Source: a virus
Strand: one strand, 5' to 3'
DNA length: 58,685 bases
Virus record (IMG/VR): IMGVR_UViG_3300027749_004991
Coordinates: 1 to 58,685 of that record
A program made the position numbers and the translations under genes. The notes beneath the pieces are model-generated. The model saw only the letters and a list, made by a program, of their open reading frames with translations. It was not told where the DNA came from and did not search any database. How positions within the stretch are numbered: the first letter of the stretch is position 1; each line of letters opens with the position of its first letter. Of the stretch, positions 34,029-41,365 are shown in pieces.

Positions 34029-34616
34029 GAAGATAGACCACTCATCTTTGAAAGTATCGAAGATCATTCCGTTGTCTGGCTTGTAAGGCTTATATCTTAA
34101 TTTTAATTTAGCTTCAGCAAGAGTCTGGCTACCTTTTTTTGAATTAAGAAGTCTATCACAAGTTACGAGATTTTCCCAAGTATCAGTACCACCTTTACTA
34201 CGAGGGATGACGTGATCGATACTTAGAGCCTCCTTTGTTAACTTCTGACCTGTATACACACAAGTGAAATTATCTCTTTTGTAGATGTTATGCTTAGTTG
34301 GAAACTGAACTCTCGAAAAAATAATCTTATCGTAATTAGAGCATACAACAACTTCTGGAATTCTTACCGGTCCACGAGCTGTCTGAAGGAAGTTATCATA
34401 TGATCTGATTGGTAACTTAAGCCATTCTTTAGCACCTTTCACAGCAGAGAAATATTCAACAGATTCAAAATTAGTACTACCATTACTGTCAACTTCGTAG
34501 GAAATATCAAGTGGAGTCACAGAACCAGAGAAAATATTACCGAAGGTTTTTTCGATACCTTCTACCCCAATAGGAAAATAACATTTGTTGAGTACGAGTA
34601 TTTTATGAACCTTCAC
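34014..34616 (-). CDS. HNH endonuclease
   Basis: A 200-residue protein. The N-terminus KILVLNKCYFPIG is the usual start of a widespread HNH family. The nuclease core is RDNFTCVYTGQKLTKEALSI, then DHVIPRSKGGTDTWENLVTC and LNSKKG. The first zinc pair is C-x-x-T, not C-x-x-C, which is frequent in this family. The start is GTG at 34614-34616. It may be a free-standing homing nuclease or a phage-encoded DNA-processing enzyme; context does not decide. Confidence 0.85.
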   Translation of the reverse strand: MKVHKILVLNKCYFPIGVEGIEKTFGNIFSGSVTPLDISYEVDSNGSTNFESVEYFSAVKGAKEWLKLPIRSYDNFLQTARGPVRIPEVVVCSNYDKIIFSRVQFPTKHNIYKRDNFTCVYTGQKLTKEALSIDHVIPRSKGGTDTWENLVTCDRLLNSKKGSQTLAEAKLKLRYKPYKPDNGMIFDTFKDEWSIFLKNL

Positions 34617-34642
34617 GATACGAGTGTATCAAAGTTCCTTTA

Positions 34643-34996
34643 TTACGACTGCTGTAATCGATAAATAAGGTGATTGAATTCCCCTTCAATATCAGCTGCA
34701 ACATTTTGCAGATCTTTATAATTTTGAGAAATATTATTTAAATATTCAACAACAGTTTTTTTCATTTCTATATAGCGTTCAATTAATTTACCGCTATACG
34801 AATCTGACTTAACTGTGTAAAGTACTTTGTCGGTTGCGATGCCTGTACGGCCATAGAATAACTCAACAAATTTATCAAACAACTCGTCAAGTTCTTCATA
34901 CGCTTTACCTAAAGCTTTATGTTCAGCGTGAGATTTTGTCTGCCAATGATCAATCTTTAGTTGGTTAAGAACTGTAAATATAACGCTCAATTTCAT
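34643..34996 (-). CDS. Ferritin-like phage protein (DUF5856-like)
   Basis: A 117-residue all-helical protein: FTVLNQLKIDHWQTKSHAEH, then KALGKAYEELDELFDKFVEL. This matches the small Dps/ferritin-like phage family (DUF5856 type), with H17, H23 and E/D residues that could bind metal. No biochemical role is established. A TATAAATA 11 bases before the ATG lies in the end of the upstream gene and may be chance. Confidence 0.6.
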   Translation of the reverse strand: MKLSVIFTVLNQLKIDHWQTKSHAEHKALGKAYEELDELFDKFVELFYGRTGIATDKVLYTVKSDSYSGKLIERYIEMKKTVVEYLNNISQNYKDLQNVAADIEGEFNHLIYRLQQS

Positions 34997-34999
34997 ATT

Positions 35000-35629
35000 T
35001 TATACATTATTTATATTAGTCACATAATAATCATCAGTTTCTTGTTTAACAGCGCCCTCAACTGAGTATATAGTTTTATCTATTTTGTAACCAGGATTAG
35101 ACTGAATACGCTTATATGTCCATGCCTTATCAAACCATATTATTCGATTGTTTGGATATGCAAAATAATTACCTTCATCCATTTTAAAAACATGAGCGCA
35201 TTTATGCTCAAATGTTTCAGCAAATGAAACATCTAACATTGCTGCTTTATTTTCAAATCCCCAATCGATAGTGAACATATATTCACCTTCTAGTTTTTCT
35301 AGCGATGAGGTTATCAGCTGCGCCCGTAGCCCTGAGAGCCTGCTTCTGACCCCAACGTCTACATAGTCGGAAAAAGAATCCCAGTAAATATGGTCTATTA
35401 ATTTACGTTTGGGAGCTGAAGGTCTCCAGCAGAAGGCGTGTATGGGTCGTCGAGTCCAATTTACACCGTTTTCGAGAAATGCCTCAAATAGAGGAGTTAA
35501 GCCTTGCATGGACGCAAGGCTATGGACATCGCAATTGGTAAATTCACCAAAGCCCTTTTCGTGGTTATACAGAAATTCATTCCGTATAAAACACCGCATT
35601 ACAGGGATATTATGATTGAGATATGGCAT
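35000..35629 (-). CDS. Conserved-looking phage protein of unknown function
   Basis: A 209-residue soluble protein (MRCFIRNEFLYNHEKGFGEF near the start; NRIIWFDKAWTYKRIQ near the end). No domain with known function is recognised. It lies three bases upstream of the ferritin-like gene and after queE, all minus strand. A 64-base gap separates it from queE; no terminator is seen there. Confidence 0.6.
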   Translation of the reverse strand: MPYLNHNIPVMRCFIRNEFLYNHEKGFGEFTNCDVHSLASMQGLTPLFEAFLENGVNWTRRPIHAFCWRPSAPKRKLIDHIYWDSFSDYVDVGVRSRLSGLRAQLITSSLEKLEGEYMFTIDWGFENKAAMLDVSFAETFEHKCAHVFKMDEGNYFAYPNNRIIWFDKAWTYKRIQSNPGYKIDKTIYSVEGAVKQETDDYYVTNINNV

Positions 35630-35693
35630 AATAATATGGCTTTTTGGTTGGAAGGGTGAGACTTGAAAGGAATTAGGCTAATATAGTTAAGCA

Positions 35694-36452
35694 TCAAACT
35701 TTTAGTGCGAGATCCCAGACTAATAGATGGAGTCTCGGTGAAAATTTAACGTTAAGAGCTTTAGCATACTCAGCTACAGCAGGCGCAGCCACAACATGTT
35801 CAGCACGAGAACCGCAGCAAGGCATAAACCAAATACGATCTGTAGAAATATTAATATCATTTTTACTATTCACATACTTACGCCAGATCTCTTCAATATC
35901 TTCAGCTCGGCTAATGACAAACTTAAATCCAGAGCCATGCGCTTTATGCCACTTAAGTACTTCTGGTTTGTAAGTCTTTTCTTCTGGATCACCATTTGTA
36001 GTTAACTTAGGTGAAGTAGTAAATGTAGCATTAAATTCATTCACCCACTCACTATCAGGCATGATTGTTGCGTTAGTTTCGAAATCAATCTTTGGTAAAA
36101 AATTGTATTTACTTACAAATGCTCTAACAAGCTTAACCAATTGCTTTTGCTGAATTAGAGGTTCGCCACCTGTAATTTTCCAAATAGCACCATCTTTCAG
36201 CTTAGTGACATAGTTATTCTCTTCAAGGAAGCTAAAGACTTCGTTGAATGTCATCTTATTCTTAATAGACCAAGAGATAAAGGAGTCACAACCGTGTGGT
36301 GAATCCTCTGAAGCGAAATTAGCACAAGTAAGGTTACACATTGATAGTCTCATAAACACTGAAGGGTAACCAATATACTCACCTTCACCTTCTAGAGTAT
36401 AGAACACTTTATCGTCACTCAGGAAAATTGTTTCTTTATCACAGTCAATCAT
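35694..36452 (-). CDS. queE: 7-carboxy-7-deazaguanine synthase (QueE)
   Basis: A 252-residue radical SAM enzyme that contracts 6-carboxytetrahydropterin to CDG. FYTLEGEGEYIGYPSVFMRL opens the protein, the cluster cysteines are C39, C43 and C55, and WKITGGEPLIQQ is the SAM-binding GGE motif. The third cluster cysteine comes after 11 residues, not the canonical two, so the loop is expanded. Divergent from phoH. A sigma70-like promoter fixes the start at 36452. Operates with FolE, QueD and QueC in the window. Confidence 0.92.
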   Translation of the reverse strand: MIDCDKETIFLSDDKVFYTLEGEGEYIGYPSVFMRLSMCNLTCANFASEDSPHGCDSFISWSIKNKMTFNEVFSFLEENNYVTKLKDGAIWKITGGEPLIQQKQLVKLVRAFVSKYNFLPKIDFETNATIMPDSEWVNEFNATFTTSPKLTTNGDPEEKTYKPEVLKWHKAHGSGFKFVISRAEDIEEIWRKYVNSKNDINISTDRIWFMPCCGSRAEHVVAAPAVAEYAKALNVKFSPRLHLLVWDLALKV

Positions 36453-36458
36453 GAAAAT

Positions 36459-36487
36459 ATTTTAATATCATTTAGTGAGATAATCAA
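36459..36487 (-). promoter_or_regulatory. Sigma70-like promoter for queE
   Basis: Minus strand: TTGATT (36487-36482), 17-base spacer, TAAAAT (36464-36459), six bases, ATG at 36452. A textbook example of the class. Confidence 0.7.
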
Positions 36488-36497
36488 GTAGTTTTAC

Positions 36498-36505
36498 TAT
36501 AAATA
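36498..36505 (+). promoter_or_regulatory. Late promoter for phoH
   Basis: Perfect TATAAATA, seven bases, ATG at 36513. It lies back to back with the queE sigma70-like promoter in a 60-base divergent gap. Confidence 0.65.
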
Positions 36506-36512
36506 TTAGTGT

Positions 36513-37259
36513 ATGCCTCGTCAAGAAGCGCGCAAGCGCAAAACTGCAGGTTTGAGTGAAGCAATAGAAATTGAAGCTTCACTTCAAAAAAACTGGCTTT
36601 TTAATTTCAAGATTAAAAAGCCCTTCCACTTCAACGATAATCATAAGCGTTTTTATGAGTGTATAAAAGCTGATGATACAAATATGGTCCTAATTGATGG
36701 TCCTGCAGGTTGCGCTAAGACGTATATAGCTGTCTTAGCTGCACTTGAAATGTTGAAAGAAGACAAAACAAAAAGCATAACGTATATTAGATCAGTAATT
36801 GAGTCTGCGTCAAGAAGCATCGGTGCTCTACCGGGTGAAGTGGGTGATAAATTTCTTCCTTATGCTATGCCTCTTATCGAAAAAGTAAAAGAGGTTACTG
36901 ATGACAGCACTTGTAATTTTTTACAATCAAATAATATCATACAAGCTATACCTGTTAACTTTGTTAGAGGTCTATCATTTAATGATACAATTGTTATCGT
37001 CGATGAAGCACAAAACTTAACAGGAGGTGAAATTACTACTATCTTAACAAGATTTGGTAAGAACACTAAGTATGTAGTTTGCGGTGACTTAAATCAAACA
37101 GATATTGGCAAAGCTTCAGGCTATAAAGATATCTTTAATAAATTCAAAGACGAGCGTTGTATTGATCACAAAATTTACACCTTTAAGTTTGGTGAGAATG
37201 AAATCGTTAGAAGTAAAATTCTAAGATTTATTGTTGATATTCTTGATGCAAAGCGTTAA
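36513..37259 (+). CDS. phoH: PhoH-like ATPase
   Basis: A 248-residue PhoH-family protein. Walker A is DGPAGCAKTYIA (about 62-73), SASRSIGALPGEVGDKFLPY is the PhoH signature, IVIVDEAQNLT is Walker B, and VVCGDLNQTD is the sensor-like motif. PhoH is very common in marine phages; its function is unresolved, with RNA/DNA helicase-like or nuclease-linked roles proposed. Its last 32 bases overlap the convergent 37228 gene. Confidence 0.93.
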   Translation: MPRQEARKRKTAGLSEAIEIEASLQKNWLFNFKIKKPFHFNDNHKRFYECIKADDTNMVLIDGPAGCAKTYIAVLAALEMLKEDKTKSITYIRSVIESASRSIGALPGEVGDKFLPYAMPLIEKVKEVTDDSTCNFLQSNNIIQAIPVNFVRGLSFNDTIVIVDEAQNLTGGEITTILTRFGKNTKYVVCGDLNQTDIGKASGYKDIFNKFKDERCIDHKIYTFKFGENEIVRSKILRFIVDILDAKR

Positions 37260-37437
37260 GTTTCTCTAATTCAATTAACTCTTTAATAGCTGCTTCTAGA
37301 TCAACCTCTTGAATGACATACTCAGGAGGTTTTTCTTTTATTTCTAAAACAGGAAGAACAGAGCGTATCTGATTGAATACGCTCTGTTCTAATTGTGTCA
37401 ATTGTTCATCACGGGTTATGTGAACACCTGATCTCAT
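37228..37437 (-). CDS. Small acidic helical protein, containing a strong hairpin in its coding sequence
   Basis: A 69-residue protein from ATG at 37437 (MRSGVHITRDEQLTQLEQ), or 77 residues from an in-frame TTG at 37461 inside queD. The C-terminal half is an amphipathic helix rich in E, L and K. The start is one base after the queD stop, so it is probably translated with queD. A perfect 14-bp inverted repeat lies inside it. Function unknown; the gene is credible but short. Confidence 0.5.
   Translation of the reverse strand: MRSGVHITRDEQLTQLEQSVFNQIRSVLPVLEIKEKPPEYVIQEVDLEAAIKELIELEKLNALHQEYQQ
37355..37390. terminator. Strong hairpin, possible terminator for phoH or queD operon
   Basis: Perfect 14-bp stem (AGAACAGAGCGTAT with ATACGCTCTGTTCT) around an 8-base loop. 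No long T-run follows on the plus strand; on the minus strand it is followed by TTCCTGTTTTAG. It sits within the 37228 coding region, about 95 bases after phoH. Confidence 0.5.
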
Positions 37438-37438
37438 A

Positions 37439-38050
37439 TTAGCCCCATGATGTTCCAGCAAACCAATTACCCTTACCAGTAGAAACGTTTGAACCTACTA
37501 GAGCACCTTGGCTTGCGGTTACTGTAGGCTGCGGTTGAGCTTGAACTGGTTGCTCAGGTAACGATTCGTTTGATACTTCGTTAGTATCCCCTTCTTCAGT
37601 ATTCTGATCATACATGCTATAAGTTGCAGAGTTATCTGCATGCTCAAAGACTTCAACTTTTTCAAGCCAGCAGCGACCAGCCGTGAGACTCTTAATATAC
37701 TCCTGAGTCAGTTTAAATACAACTTCTGAAGTTCTTTCAATACCAACACCATCTGGGAATACTCTCAGCTGAATAATACCCTTTCTATCTAGATCGCGAA
37801 ATGTTTCAAGATCAGGATCATCACCTGCTACACAAGTAGTATGATCAAATACTTCCTGAAGCTTTGCTTTCAGTCCTTTCAAGCCACCGAAGTCAACTAG
37901 CCAGTTCTTATCGTCGAGACTAGATCCACCAAACCAGAACTTAGCGATCAGCTGATATCCGTGAAGGAATCTACACATAGAATGGCTAGCTCTCCACTGT
38001 CTAAATGCACAAGAACCTAACTCAATTACCTTTGTTGATTGATATTTCAT
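37439..38050 (-). CDS. queD: 6-carboxytetrahydropterin synthase (QueD), phage type
   Basis: A 203-residue protein. The first 140 residues match QueD/6-PTPS: FRQWRASHSMCRFLHGYQL with catalytic-region C26, zinc-type H23 and H30, NWLVDFGGLKGLKAKL, a VFDHTT motif and VEVFEHADNSATY. The third zinc His of the usual H-G-H is Tyr32 here. A disordered Q/P/N/S-rich tail of about 60 residues follows, absent from bacterial QueD. Converts H2-neopterin triphosphate to CPH4. Overlaps the upstream gene by 29 bases. Confidence 0.85.
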   Translation of the reverse strand: MKYQSTKVIELGSCAFRQWRASHSMCRFLHGYQLIAKFWFGGSSLDDKNWLVDFGGLKGLKAKLQEVFDHTTCVAGDDPDLETFRDLDRKGIIQLRVFPDGVGIERTSEVVFKLTQEYIKSLTAGRCWLEKVEVFEHADNSATYSMYDQNTEEGDTNEVSNESLPEQPVQAQPQPTVTASQGALVGSNVSTGKGNWFAGTSWG

Positions 38051-38852
38051 ATCTCATATTATATGAGTCTAATAGGAAGTTCAACTGACTTTTTTGTGTT
38101 TTAGTATTTTCTTTAATTAGTTGCTCTTGCTTTAATAATTTTCGTATTTTTAAAATATCATTAGCATCAATTTGGACATCTGGAGCTTTATTTAAGAAAT
38201 CCTTTAAAAAACTTGTAAAGGTAAGTGGTGATGGTGGTTTATTATTAGATAATTCATCAGCATATAACTCCTTTATACCTTCTTTTCCGTAGTTTTTAAT
38301 TGAAGATGAAATCCATCTTGCAATTTCCTTTACTGTAGGAGTAGATCCAAGGCCAGACTGTGAATACAACTGATTCCAGTCTTTTTTAGTGCTAACTTCT
38401 TTATCTTTTAGACCTTGAACAGTGTTGTTACTTTGATCTTTAATTTCCACATCATACGTACCTTCTGGAGTTCTAGTGAGAATTGCATTATATTGTTCAG
38501 GTAATTCTAACCCACCCTCAATACCACCGGGTGAACCAGGAGTTATTGCCTCTACTTTTTTAAATCTTTCAGCAGTAAACGGTATCGTTACTCGTACTAA
38601 GCCAGCTTTATCTTTAGGTAAAGTTTTAGGGGAGTCATACTTTATGCTTTTGAGATTGAATACTGCATAGTATCTTTCCTTCATTGCTTTCTTTAAAGCA
38701 GCTACTGGTTGCTTTTCACTAAAAGCTTTGAAGGGGGCCGCTACTGCGTTTAAGTTATTAACTAGCCCAGGAGCCACAACTTTTGCTGCTGCACCAATAC
38801 CTCTCATAACGTCGCTGAAAGTCTCTTGTAGTAATTCTTGTTGAGATAACAT
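38022..38852 (-). CDS. Unknown protein with capsid-targeting-like N-terminus
   Basis: A 276-residue protein beginning MLSQQELLQETFSDVMRG. L8-Q9-E10 fits a gp21-type cleavage site, and the next segment (AAAKVVAPGLVNNL) is hydrophobic-alanine rich. The rest is basic and mixed helix/strand, with no recognised domain (VRVTIPFTAERFKKVEAI, ISSSIKNYGKEGI). A late octamer lies six bases before the ATG. It may be packaged in the head; this is inferred from the N-terminus and promoter. Confidence 0.6.
   Translation of the reverse strand: MLSQQELLQETFSDVMRGIGAAAKVVAPGLVNNLNAVAAPFKAFSEKQPVAALKKAMKERYYAVFNLKSIKYDSPKTLPKDKAGLVRVTIPFTAERFKKVEAITPGSPGGIEGGLELPEQYNAILTRTPEGTYDVEIKDQSNNTVQGLKDKEVSTKKDWNQLYSQSGLGSTPTVKEIARWISSSIKNYGKEGIKELYADELSNNKPPSPLTFTSFLKDFLNKAPDVQIDANDILKIRKLLKQEQLIKENTKTQKSQLNFLLDSYNMRYEISINKGN
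38058..38084 (-). promoter_or_regulatory. Sigma70-like promoter for queD with embedded palindrome
   Basis: Minus strand: TTGAAC (38084-38079), 15-base spacer, TATAAT (38063-38058), seven bases, ATG at 38050. The 15-base palindrome CTCATATTATATGAG (38053-38067) covers the -10 box and the predicted start region. Confidence 0.55.
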
Positions 38853-38858
38853 TACATA

Positions 38859-38866
38859 TATTTATT
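38859..38866 (-). promoter_or_regulatory. Late promoter for 38852 gene
   Basis: AATAAATA on the minus strand, six bases, ATG at 38852. Confidence 0.55.
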
Positions 38867-39644
38867 TAATAATCTCTAAATAATCAGATTTTAACCAATA
38901 TACTAAGACATTAGTTGCTATTTCTTTAGCTCTTTTTAATTTTAATTGATCTTTAATGTAACTTTGATACTTTGTAGTCTTTTCATTTTTATATGGAGTA
39001 CTCTTAGACCAAGGATCTGCTAATACTTCGTTTTTAGTGTAATGCCATGGACCATTAACCTCTAATATTAAATTTATTTTATTATAGTTATCAAATACTG
39101 TTAGATCGTAAAAATAATATTTACTATTTATAATAGTAAAATATTCTCTATTTTTAGGTCCACGTAGAAAATAACAGTTGTCAACTGCTATGTTATTTTT
39201 TTCTATAAACGTACATATATAATTGTATGCAGGTTTAGAAAAAGCAGATGTAAAATAACCGCAAGAAAACAATTCTTTCATAGCTAGCTTCCTTTTCAAT
39301 TTAACATCTGCTCTATTAGCTGCAGCTTTTATTCGCTTATTCCTCAATTGAGGGTTTTTATAATTACCACACTTTTTACGTCTAATTTGTATTTGTTTAA
39401 AGTCTGTCATTTGATGCGTAGCCTTTACTTTACGTATATCTCTCATTCTTTTGGCTGTATGTATGTCGTATATCTCTTCATATGTCTTACCTCTACTATT
39501 ATTAGCACGGCTTAAAGCAAGATCTGTATCAACAACTGACTGAATGTTAAATTTACTTTTATAGTCATTTACTGTCATGTTATGACGTTTAAGGTGAGTA
39601 TTTGTTATGTTACGGAATTTTTTATTGCATATTAAGCATATCAT
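38862..39644 (-). CDS. Homing endonuclease, VSR/PD-(D/E)XK-like with zinc-finger and NUMOD parts
   Basis: A 260-residue protein in three parts. MICLICNKKFRNITNTHLKR is an N-terminal C2H2/MucR-like zinc finger. NNSRGKTYEEIYDIHTAKRM is a NUMOD3-type DNA-binding repeat, repeated more weakly after it. The C-terminal nuclease part, YYFYDLTVFDNYNKINLILE followed by VNGPWHY, has D and E-x-N-G-x-W-H features of VSR-like homing enzymes. It sits between the 38852 gene and folE, with a late-type octamer. Likely a selfish insertion. Confidence 0.75.
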   Translation of the reverse strand: MICLICNKKFRNITNTHLKRHNMTVNDYKSKFNIQSVVDTDLALSRANNSRGKTYEEIYDIHTAKRMRDIRKVKATHQMTDFKQIQIRRKKCGNYKNPQLRNKRIKAAANRADVKLKRKLAMKELFSCGYFTSAFSKPAYNYICTFIEKNNIAVDNCYFLRGPKNREYFTIINSKYYFYDLTVFDNYNKINLILEVNGPWHYTKNEVLADPWSKSTPYKNEKTTKYQSYIKDQLKLKRAKEIATNVLVYWLKSDYLEIIK

Positions 39645-39649
39645 GAAAT

Positions 39650-39657
39650 TATTTATG
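39650..39657 (-). promoter_or_regulatory. Late promoter for the homing nuclease
   Basis: CATAAATA on the minus strand, five bases (ATTTC), ATG at 39644. Confidence 0.55.
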
Positions 39658-39701
39658 CTTTCATCACCACCTATCTCAAAAAATTAAAAATAAAAAACAA
39701 C

Positions 39702-39732
39702 TTGATTTCTTCAGATTTTAGATAAATATATT
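39702..39732 (+). promoter_or_regulatory. Sigma70-like promoter for folE
   Basis: TTGATT (39702-39707), a long 19-base spacer, TATATT (39727-39732), six bases, ATG at 39739. Confidence 0.45.
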
Positions 39733-39738
39733 CATAAG

Positions 39739-40374
39739 ATGAATGATATTCCATTTTCAAATAGTAACATTACCCTAACAGATACAGAAAAAGCAAAGCG
39801 AATTAATAAAGCAGCAGAACACTTCGGTAAGTTTATGAATGTTTTAGGGTTTGATTTCAAGAACGACCCTAACTCAATTGAGACTCCAAAGAGAGTAGCA
39901 AAAGCTATAATGCATGATTTATGCTCTGGATGTTTTACTTCACCGCCTAATATTACAGCTTTTGATAACGTCGATCAGTATGATGGCATTGTATGTCAAA
40001 ATAACATTAAATTAGCATCAATCTGCGCTCATCACTGGCTTCCGTTTACAGGTACTGCACATGTTGCTTATATTCCCTCAAAAGACGGTAAGGTAATAGG
40101 TCTTAGCAAATTAAATAGAATTGTTGATTGGTTCGCTCGTAGACCTCAAGTGCAAGAAAATTTAACGATGCAAATTCATAACTTTATCGATGGAGTTTGT
40201 GAAAATAATAATGGAGTAGCTGTAATGATAGAAGCAAACCATACCTGTTGCTCTTTAAGAGGTATTAAGCATGATAGCTCTATGCGTACTGCAAGAATGT
40301 CAGGTGCATTTTTAGATAATAACGATAATAGTAGAGCGGAATTCTATAAGTTTATAGAATTTGCTAATAAATAA
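39739..40374 (+). CDS. folE: GTP cyclohydrolase I (FolE)
   Basis: A 211-residue enzyme that opens GTP to dihydroneopterin triphosphate, the first step to both folate and 7-deazaguanine. The zinc motif is [11 protein letters not shown] (usually C-E-H-H; Ala replaces Glu here). [20 protein letters not shown] is the substrate loop, and [13 protein letters not shown] supplies the third zinc ligand. [11 protein letters not shown] near residue 55 is the folE helix. In this phage it feeds QueD; folate for the formyltransferase may also benefit. Confidence 0.95.
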   Translation: MNDIPFSNSNITLTDTEKAKRINKAAEHFGKFMNVLGFDFKNDPNSIETPKRVAKAIMHDLCSGCFTSPPNITAFDNVDQYDGIVCQNNIKLASICAHHWLPFTGTAHVAYIPSKDGKVIGLSKLNRIVDWFARRPQVQENLTMQIHNFIDGVCENNNGVAVMIEANHTCCSLRGIKHDSSMRTARMSGAFLDNNDNSRAEFYKFIEFANK

Positions 40375-40389
40375 AGCACTAAGGAACTA

Positions 40390-40407
40390 TCATACCATTT
40401 GGTATGA
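40390..40407 (+). promoter_or_regulatory. Inverted repeat over the 40404 start codon
   Basis: TCATACC, four bases (ATTT), GGTATGA. In mRNA a 7-bp stem would bury the ATG (40404-40406). Possible translational control site. Confidence 0.5.
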
Positions 40408-41003
40408 ATATTTTTATTACTAATGAAGATCCCGTGTTAGCAGCACGGGATCTTTGTGATCAACACTGTCGGAGTAAAATGCAGATCGAGAGTGCAATTA
40501 TGCTAGCTCATGCATTCGACCAAGAAGTGCTAAATCATAAAGATACACCTCGTACAAAAACAGGTAAGCCACGAAAAAGTGGTCGTGGCTATTACAATCA
40601 TCAATGCTCAGTGTGGGTTAGAGAATCTCTAAGCAATTTTAACTGGCTAGTTGATCACGCTCTTGAAATGTTTGATGAGCGTATGTATAGATGGCCAGGC
40701 TCTCAAGAGCATTTTACAAAAGAGTTTATTATCTGGTGCAAAAATAACGCGCATAATAGCACACTCACAGAAAAAGGTCTAACTGAGTTTGCTATTGCTA
40801 TTAATGTTAATAGTGAATGCTACCAAATACCTCAGTTCAAAAACTTTTCAACAGTTGAGAAGTATAGAGCTTATATTGCAGTAGATAAAAAGTTTGCTAC
40901 TTGGACTAAACGAGGTAAGCCAGAATGGTTTAATATGATACTTCAATCTGATCCCCAGCAATATGCTTCGAATCAATATCAATTAGAGCATCAAGCTGCT
41001 TAA
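40404..41003 (+). CDS. Phage protein of unknown function
   Basis: A 199-residue protein beginning MNIFITNEDPVLAARDLCDQ, with HQCSVWVRESLSNFNWLVDH in the middle. It looks like a conserved phage/bacterial family, but I cannot name a function. C18, H20 and H65 are possible metal ligands. The start codon lies in a perfect inverted repeat. Its last 74 bases overlap the convergent 40930 gene, so one or both 3' ends are constrained. Confidence 0.6.
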   Translation: MNIFITNEDPVLAARDLCDQHCRSKMQIESAIMLAHAFDQEVLNHKDTPRTKTGKPRKSGRGYYNHQCSVWVRESLSNFNWLVDHALEMFDERMYRWPGSQEHFTKEFIIWCKNNAHNSTLTEKGLTEFAIAINVNSECYQIPQFKNFSTVEKYRAYIAVDKKFATWTKRGKPEWFNMILQSDPQQYASNQYQLEHQAA

Positions 41004-41364
41004 TAAAGTCCTTACCAACAAGGATTTTGTATTCGTTTGTTGATCTGTTGCCTATGCTAAAAGGAACATTTTCGAATTCCTGACCACCAAACTTCATTCG
41101 AAAAGTAACAACTGGTCGCTCTTCGACGTTACCAGCGCCAATGTTTATAGAGACTGTATCTTTTATCTCCTTCATTAGGCGCTTACCATTTACTGTAGTA
41201 AAAGTTACTTTATTACCTTGTTTAGTAATATCTTCACCGTGTAGTACATTAAACGCGCCGTTACCGGAGTCTATCTTTGCATCGATATCTCCTATACCCT
41301 CAAGGCTAATACGTTCTATTAGTCCTATAACGGTCTTTTCATAAAATGTCTTAAAGTTTATCAT
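40930..41364 (-). CDS. Retropepsin-like aspartic protease with capsid-targeting-like N-terminus
   Basis: About 144 residues from ATG at 41364 (MINFKTFYEKTVIGLIERIS); F7-Y8-E9 fits the head-protease cleavage pattern. DIDAKIDSGNGAFNVLHGED carries an aspartic-protease D-S-G, followed by a strand pattern (ERPVVTFRMKFGGQEFENVP, then FSIGNRSTNEYKILVGKDFI) of the RimK-associated retropepsin group. It would act as a dimer. Substrate unknown. Overlaps the 40404 gene tail to tail. Confidence 0.6.
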   Translation of the reverse strand: MINFKTFYEKTVIGLIERISLEGIGDIDAKIDSGNGAFNVLHGEDITKQGNKVTFTTVNGKRLMKEIKDTVSINIGAGNVEERPVVTFRMKFGGQEFENVPFSIGNRSTNEYKILVGKDFIKQLDALIDIDSKHIAGDQIEVSY

Positions 41365-41365
41365 A

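Noticed and set aside
35008-35015. TATAAATA on the minus strand before the ferritin-like gene
   Set aside because: The spacing to ATG is 11 bases, and the motif encodes the end of the upstream protein. Not counted in the late-promoter set.
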